Positions 42,105 through 46,711 of a stretch of DNA of 46,711 nt are shown here, one piece after another; the first letter of the stretch is position 1, and every line of letters starts with the position of its first letter. Under the pieces are notes generated by a model. The model saw only the letters and a list, made by a program, of their open reading frames with translations. It was not told where the DNA came from and ran no database searches. Both the position numbers and the translations under genes were made by a program. Source of the stretch: Myxococcales bacterium (lineage in GTDB: Bacteria > Myxococcota_A > UBA796 > GCA-2862545); assembly GCA_019634415.1 (NCBI GenBank), contig JAHQVJ010000092.1, forward strand, positions 1 through 46,711, read 5' to 3'.

Positions 42105-43424
42105 CTACCTGGGGCAGGTCCGAAAGCCAGCGAAGATGTCGCGGCGGTCCGGCGTGAAGAAGTTGCGGTAGCCGTTGCTGATCAGCCGCGCTCGCGTCGC
42201 CCACGAGCCGCCCTTCAGCACGCGACGCCCCTCCGCGAACCACGGCTTCGAGTAGTCCTCGTACGGATCGGGGGTGAACTCGGGGAACGGCTGGAAGAGG
42301 CTGCTCGTCCACTCCCACACGTTGCCCAGCATCTGACGGCAGCCGAAGGCGCTGTCGGACTCGGGCAGCGCCGCGACGTCGAGGCAGCCGAGGGCGTAGC
42401 CGTCGAGGTTCGCCACCTCTTGCGTGGGCTTGCCGGGACCCCACGGATAGCGCCGCTTGTTCGGGTTCATCGCAGCACCACCCATCTTGCGCGACGAGGC
42501 CACCTCCCACTCCACCTCCGTGGGCAGTCGTCGACCTGCCCAGCGGCAGTAGGCCTGGGCCTCGTGGAAGTTGACGTGCACCACCGGCTGGTGCGGAGGC
42601 AGCCCCTCCGAGGTCTTGAAGCGCCTGTGGGTCCAGCGGCTGCCGTCCTTGAGCCAGTAGACCGGGTGCTCGGCGTTGGCCGTCATGCGCCACTCCCAGC
42701 CCGCATCCGTCCACCAGCGCCGGCGCTGGTAGCCTCCGTCGTCCACGAACGCGGCGAACTCCTCGTTGGTGACGGGGGCTCGCGCGATCTGGAACGCATC
42801 CACCGACACCCGATGGCCCCACTTCTCGTTGTCGAACACGAAGGGTCCCGGCACCGGGATGGCCCCCAGCACGTGGGTGCAGGACGGAATCTCCACGTCG
42901 CCCTGCAGGGGCCCCGCAGTGGCCCCGGAGGGTCTGCCCGGACCCGTCAGCAGCGGCACGGGATGGGCCAGGGTCTGGCGCGTCCACAAGAAGGCCTCGC
43001 CGTGCATGTCCTCGTGGAACGTGGTGAGGTGCACGTGGTAGGTGTCCTGTTCGCTGGCTTCTCCATCCGACAGCCGTGCCAGCAGCTGGTTCAGCACCTG
43101 CCGGAGGTAGTCGAGCGTGTCCTTGATCGACGGGAGCGGCAGACCCCAGCGGGTCTCGTGGGCCACCTTCATCGAGTCGTACAGCTCGTCCGCGCCCTGC
43201 AACAGCGGCGGAGCACGGTCCAGCCCTCGCAAGATGAAGTGCTCGTGGAACCAGCCGATGTGGCCCACCTCCCACAGCAGCGGGTTCACGATGGGCATGT
43301 ACGGGCCGAACAGATCGTCGCCTTCGATGCCCTGGACGAGCTCGACGGTGCGCTGGTGGGCGTCCTGCAACATGGCGGCCAAGGCCTCGGACGGCAGTGG
43401 GCGAATCGCCGGAAACGTGGACAC
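42105..43424 (-). CDS. senA: SenA/EgtB-like iron-dependent sulfoxide/selenoneine synthase
   Basis: A 439-residue protein with a DinB-like N-terminal domain and a formylglycine-enzyme-like C-terminal domain, the EgtB/OvoA/SenA layout. Iron ligands fit His55 (EVGHIGWFHEH) and His137/His141 in the HxxxHxE motif FHEDMHGE. The C-terminal domain has RLPTEVEWEVASS, GNVWEWTS and RVLKGGSWA. EgtB joins Cys-type sulfur to hercynine; SenA joins a selenosugar to hercynine to make selenoneine. I call it senA because senB is directly adjacent and a selenium-type importer follows; on sequence alone EgtB remains possible. The GTG at 43424 has GAGGG five bases upstream. Hercynine-forming EgtD is not in the window. 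Confidence 0.72.
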   Translation of the reverse strand: MSTFPAIRPLPSEALAAMLQDAHQRTVELVQGIEGDDLFGPYMPIVNPLLWEVGHIGWFHEHFILRGLDRAPPLLQGADELYDSMKVAHETRWGLPLPSIKDTLDYLRQVLNQLLARLSDGEASEQDTYHVHLTTFHEDMHGEAFLWTRQTLAHPVPLLTGPGRPSGATAGPLQGDVEIPSCTHVLGAIPVPGPFVFDNEKWGHRVSVDAFQIARAPVTNEEFAAFVDDGGYQRRRWWTDAGWEWRMTANAEHPVYWLKDGSRWTHRRFKTSEGLPPHQPVVHVNFHEAQAYCRWAGRRLPTEVEWEVASSRKMGGAAMNPNKRRYPWGPGKPTQEVANLDGYALGCLDVAALPESDSAFGCRQMLGNVWEWTSSLFQPFPEFTPDPYEDYSKPWFAEGRRVLKGGSWATRARLISNGYRNFFTPDRRDIFAGFRTCPR

Positions 43425-43450
43425 GGTTGCCCTCGCGGTGGATGGGTCCA

Positions 43451-44446
43451 GTGCGCATTAGTGTCATCACGCCAGCCGGGCGACAGTCAAGGAATGGCAA
43501 TCGTGCGACCGCCGACCGATGGGCGGCGTTGCTCGCAGAACAAGGCCACGACGTGATCGTGGATCGGATCTGGGACGGATCGGAGGTCGACGGCATGGTC
43601 GCGATCCATGCCTGGAGGAGCGCCGACTCCATCGACGCCTTTCGCCAGCGGTACCCGGATCGGCCCCTGGTGGTCTGCTTGGCGGGCACCGACGTCTACG
43701 GGTTTCAGCACAGCCATTCCGAGGTCACCCTGCGCTCCTTTGCCCAGGCAGACCGGCTGCTGGGGCTGCACGATCGCGTGGCGAACGACATCCCCGCGGC
43801 GTTTCGCCCGAAGGTGCGGGTGGTGATCCAGTCGGCGGAGCCTCCTCCTGCCGACCTGCAGCGTGCCCGAGGGTCGGGCCTGCAGGTGGCCGTGGTGGCG
43901 AACATGCGCGACGTGAAGGACCCCTTCCGGGCAGCCCTGGCCGCTGCAGCACTGCCCGATGCGTCCACGGTGGAGGTGGTGCACGTGGGAGACGCCGACG
44001 AGGACTGGGCAGCGCGCGCACGGGCCCAGATGGCCCTCACGCCCCGCTACCGCTGGCTCGGATCGGTCCCCCCCGACGAGGCACGGTCCCTGGTGGCCAC
44101 CAGCGACGTGCTGGTGGTGTCGTCGCGCAGTGAAGGGGGCGCCAACGTGGTGTCGGAAGCGGCCGCGGCCCACACCGCCGTGCTGGCCTCGCGGATCAGC
44201 GGAAACGTGGGGCTGCTGGGGGCGCGCTACGACGGCTACTTCGACGTCGGCCACACCGACCAGCTGCGAGCGCTCCTCGTGCGGGCCGAGGCGGATCCGA
44301 CCTTCCTGGGGAGCCTGCGGCAGCAGATGGCGGCGCTGGCGCAGCGCGTGCAGCCAGCTGCCGAGGGACAAGCCCTGCGGTCGCTCCTGGCGGAGCTGGG
44401 GGTCACAGGGCGTTCAGCATCAGCTCCTCGCTCGCCTGAGACTTGA
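43451..44446 (+). CDS. senB: SenB-like selenosugar synthase (TIGR04348-type glycosyltransferase)
   Basis: A 331-residue GT-B-type glycosyltransferase. The N-terminus VITPAGRQSRNGNRATADRWAALL with the later MVAIHAWRSADSIDAF, LAGTDVYGFQHSH and VVIQSAEPP matches the TIGR04348 group that, from memory, contains SenB, the enzyme that makes a selenosugar from a UDP-sugar and selenophosphate. Downstream SRSEGGANVVSEAAA is the usual donor-sugar loop. I use GTG 43451 because it aligns with the family start; ATG 43442 is three codons upstream and neither has a strong ribosome site. It is divergent from senA with only 26 bases between them. Its 3-prime end overlaps the next, convergent gene by 44 bases. 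Confidence 0.78.
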   Translation: MRISVITPAGRQSRNGNRATADRWAALLAEQGHDVIVDRIWDGSEVDGMVAIHAWRSADSIDAFRQRYPDRPLVVCLAGTDVYGFQHSHSEVTLRSFAQADRLLGLHDRVANDIPAAFRPKVRVVIQSAEPPPADLQRARGSGLQVAVVANMRDVKDPFRAALAAAALPDASTVEVVHVGDADEDWAARARAQMALTPRYRWLGSVPPDEARSLVATSDVLVVSSRSEGGANVVSEAAAAHTAVLASRISGNVGLLGARYDGYFDVGHTDQLRALLVRAEADPTFLGSLRQQMAALAQRVQPAAEGQALRSLLAELGVTGRSASAPRSPET

Positions 44447-46711
44447 AGCGACGACGGTAGGTCTCCTGGTCCTTGGCCTGCTCGGATCCGAGGCGGGAGT
44501 CCAGCTGCTTCAGCGGCAGGGCCTGGGCGGCAGGGGCGGGCCTGGCCGAGCCCGAGGGATCTGCGTCGGGGTCGGTGAAGGCCACGTGCTCTTCGTCGAA
44601 GGCGAAGACGGGAGAGCCGGCTCCCACCTCCGCCACACCGCGCACGTCGGTGGTGGCGCTGTCGACCCGGCCGCGCGCAAGGGCTCGGACCTCCACGCCC
44701 GGCGCCGGTCTGCCGTCGCGCTGCACAGTGACGCGTCGCACGCCTGTGTGATCGGACACGGCGAGCTTCAGGCCGGAGCGGACCACGAGCGAGGAAGCGC
44801 GCACGCCGTCGCCCTCCAGGTGTACCAGCCAGGCACCGCGGTCCGACAGCGGCAGGGTCAGCGTTCGCTGCACGGGGAACGGCCCCACGCCCACGCGGCG
44901 AGTGGCCGCCCAGGTGGGAGACACGCCCGCCACGGGCATGTCCCGCACCTCCGACAGCCCCTGGTCGCGCAGGAAGATGCTCTTGAGGTCGACGGAGTAG
45001 ACGCGGATCTGCAGCTCGTCGATCCCCTGGAGCTCGGTCTCGAGGGTGGCAGGCTGCCCCGGCATCACCCGCACCAGAGCGGGGATCTCGATGCGACGAG
45101 CCTCGAGCGCGGTCACCGAGCGGGCCGCCTCCGGTACGTCCGCCGCGATGACGCCGTAGGCCTGCAGGGCCCGGTCCACCTGGCCGCGTGCCTCGTACAG
45201 GCGCCCGAGCACCAGCTGGGCCTCCGACCGGTGGGTCGAGGGCTCCAGGGTGCCCATCTGGTTGGGGAAGGGCTCGTCCACCAGCCGCTTCAGCAGGGTC
45301 TCCGCGCCGGGCTGCTCGGATTCCGTGCGCGCCAACGCCTCGAGGTAGGTCAGCGCGTCGACGAGCGGGTCGTCGGGGTGGGCACGGGCGATGGCCCGAG
45401 CCCAGTTGGTGGCGCGCTCCGGTGCGCCGAGGGTGAGCAGGCTGCGTGCCAGGCGCAGTCCTGCCGCCGGTGCACGGTCGTGGTCTCGGTTCAGCGCGAG
45501 GAACTCTCGGTCCCAGGCTGCCGCCGTCAGCCGCAGGTCCATGGCCGTGATCCCAGCGGCGACCACGGTCTCGTCCAGCTGGCTTCCGGCCATGGAGCGA
45601 AGCTCCGTGGGCAGCAGGTACAGCGCCTCGCCCACGGCGTTCCCGTCGGGGTAGCGCTGGGCGGTGTCGCGAATGAGCTTGGACGTCGCCAGCGTGCCCA
45701 CGGCGCCTTCCAGCTGGTTCAGGCCAGCGGCCTCCGCGTTGAAGGCGGCGTCGAGCCCGGCTCGCCACACCCGCGCAGCTCCTTCGTGTCGACCCTGGGT
45801 CGCCATGGCGCGGGCCACGGTGGCCACGTCGCCCAGCGACAGCGGTGTGGAGGGCTGCACGGCCACCAGCCGCATGAAGTGCTCCACGATGGCGGCCTCG
45901 TCCTCGGCCTGCAGCGCGCTCGTCAGCCCCACGAGGGCGAGCCGCCCCTCGGGCACGTCGGTCAGATCCGACAGATCGGGGACCTGCCCTCGTGCCGTGG
46001 CCACCTCGGCCATCTCCAGGCGCACCAGCGGGTGCAGCGGTGACTCCGCCTCGGCGCGAACCTCGATGCGGAGCGGCTCGGACCAGGAACCGTCGCTGGC
46101 CTCGATTCCTCGCAGCTGCACGGAGGCTGGCGCCGACGTGTGCAGCACCGTCGCCGATCCGCGCCCCTCCGCGCGCACACCTGGGCTCGACCAGCCCACG
46201 GGCAGACGCACGTGCCCGGGCAGGCGCACCGCCTCGCCCACCGCCACGACACACGGGTTGCAGCCCACCAGCGACTGCGCCTCTCGATCGCGGGGCACCG
46301 CCTGTGACCAGGGGCGCCCCGAAGGATGGCGCGGCACACGCAGCCCGCTCAGGGGCACGTCTCCGATGGGGGGGAGCGACGAGCGCAGCACCACGGCACC
46401 AGGCGCGTCCACGTCCACCGCACCGGTGGCCGCCACCCGGGCGAGGCCACCGCGCGTGAGATCCAGGGTGGCGACCGCCTCGCCCTCGACCCGCACGGTG
46501 GCGCGCGTCGTGGTCGTCTGCAGCCGAGGCGTTCCCGCCAGTCGGATCCAGTCGGCGCGCATGGGGTCTCCCACCGGTGGCGGTCCGTCGGTCCGCAGCT
46601 GCCGTGCGTCCACGGTCCCGCCTCGGGCGCTCGCAGCCACCGCCGCCCACAGGCCTCGGCCCACGAGCGTGGGGCCCGGGCGATCCAGGGCCGCCAGCGC
46701 CTGCGCGTGCA
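44403..46711 (-). CDS. Large TPR/beta-sandwich protein, C-terminal part (cut by window edge)
   Basis: About 768 residues are visible; the start lies beyond the right edge. Beta-rich domains (about the first 230 visible residues) are followed by a TPR-like helical region (about 235-500 visible; AEAAGLNQLEGAVGTLATS and RSEAQLVLGRLYEARGQVD). The rest is beta-sandwich, with RVYSVDLKSIFLRDQGLSEV, DRGAWLVHLEGDGVRASSL and RPAPGVEVRALARGRV. The last part resembles MG-type domains of bacterial alpha-2-macroglobulin-like proteins, but no thioester or known hallmark is visible. It has no clear link to selenium. It ends inside the senB 3-prime end (44-base overlap of convergent genes). Function unknown. 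Confidence 0.65.
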   Translation of the reverse strand, partial: HAQALAALDRPGPTLVGRGLWAAVAASARGGTVDARQLRTDGPPPVGDPMRADWIRLAGTPRLQTTTTRATVRVEGEAVATLDLTRGGLARVAATGAVDVDAPGAVVLRSSLPPIGDVPLSGLRVPRHPSGRPWSQAVPRDREAQSLVGCNPCVVAVGEAVRLPGHVRLPVGWSSPGVRAEGRGSATVLHTSAPASVQLRGIEASDGSWSEPLRIEVRAEAESPLHPLVRLEMAEVATARGQVPDLSDLTDVPEGRLALVGLTSALQAEDEAAIVEHFMRLVAVQPSTPLSLGDVATVARAMATQGRHEGAARVWRAGLDAAFNAEAAGLNQLEGAVGTLATSKLIRDTAQRYPDGNAVGEALYLLPTELRSMAGSQLDETVVAAGITAMDLRLTAAAWDREFLALNRDHDRAPAAGLRLARSLLTLGAPERATNWARAIARAHPDDPLVDALTYLEALARTESEQPGAETLLKRLVDEPFPNQMGTLEPSTHRSEAQLVLGRLYEARGQVDRALQAYGVIAADVPEAARSVTALEARRIEIPALVRVMPGQPATLETELQGIDELQIRVYSVDLKSIFLRDQGLSEVRDMPVAGVSPTWAATRRVGVGPFPVQRTLTLPLSDRGAWLVHLEGDGVRASSLVVRSGLKLAVSDHTGVRRVTVQRDGRPAPGVEVRALARGRVDSATTDVRGVAEVGAGSPVFAFDEEHVAFTDPDADPSGSARPAPAAQALPLKQLDSRLGSEQAKDQETYRRRFKSQASEELMLNAL

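Noticed and set aside
42105..43424. Formylglycine-generating enzyme for the sulfatase-fold protein at 3747-5129
   Set aside because: The protein has an N-terminal DinB-like domain with a HxxxHxE iron motif, as in EgtB/SenA, and the sulfatase-fold protein has no Cys/Ser site to convert.

Overview
The window is strongly GC-rich, almost fully coding DNA, probably from a myxobacterium-like (Myxococcota/Deltaproteobacteria) genome. Reasons: a Ser/Thr kinase beside an FHA protein, lipoproteins with Thr/Asp-rich linkers, a lipoprotein with myxobacterial Cys-rich repeats, a TIGR02996-type 'repeat-companion' protein, and many GTG/TTG starts with 1-4 base gene overlaps. No IS element, CRISPR array, rRNA or tRNA was seen. 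All gene names rest on reading motifs, not on database searches.

Left block (1-11105, minus strand): a compact run reading AI-2E-type permease, glycosyltransferase-like membrane protein, FHA protein, Ser/Thr kinase with P-loop and TPR-like region, sulfatase-fold lipoprotein, winged-helix/NTPase/TPR regulator and FG-GAP-type lipoprotein (cut by the window edge). Block 11221-15039 (plus) encodes exported proteins: a Cys-repeat/lamin-tail lipoprotein, an M23 lipoprotein and a small unknown. Then follow an orphan receiver-CheX protein, a carotenoid oxygenase divergent from a TetR regulator with two adjacent palindromic operators, and an arylsulfotransferase-like lipoprotein.

Chemotaxis operon (19826-27962, plus): cheD, receiver-CheX fusion, cheA, cheW, a soluble PAS-containing receptor, cheR, cheB and an HDOD gene, mostly with overlapping start and stop codons. 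The receptor has no membrane segment and ends in a flexible tail with a CheR-tether-like DFGDF, directly before cheR. It is followed by a second operon (28080-34958): a 1236-residue protein with a periplasmic coiled coil, membrane helices and a cytosolic ATPase module; an MscS channel; an AbiEii-like nucleotidyltransferase; and a repeat-companion protein. The ATPase-MscS pair looks like an MscK-type channel split in two with an NTPase added, and is a candidate undescribed system.

Right block: two tandem AhpD/carboxymuconolactone-decarboxylase-like paralogs, phenylalanine 4-hydroxylase, then a probable selenium-metabolism cluster. It holds a SenB-like selenosugar synthase (plus strand) head-to-head with a SenA/EgtB-like synthase, followed on the minus strand by a Uma2-family protein and a four-gene PhnDCEE-type ABC importer whose binding protein resembles the putative selenate-binding subfamily. 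Together these suggest selenium uptake feeding selenoneine synthesis; the selenophosphate synthetase and the hercynine-forming methyltransferase are not in the window. The right edge holds the C-terminal part of a large exported-looking TPR/beta-sandwich protein that overlaps the end of senB.
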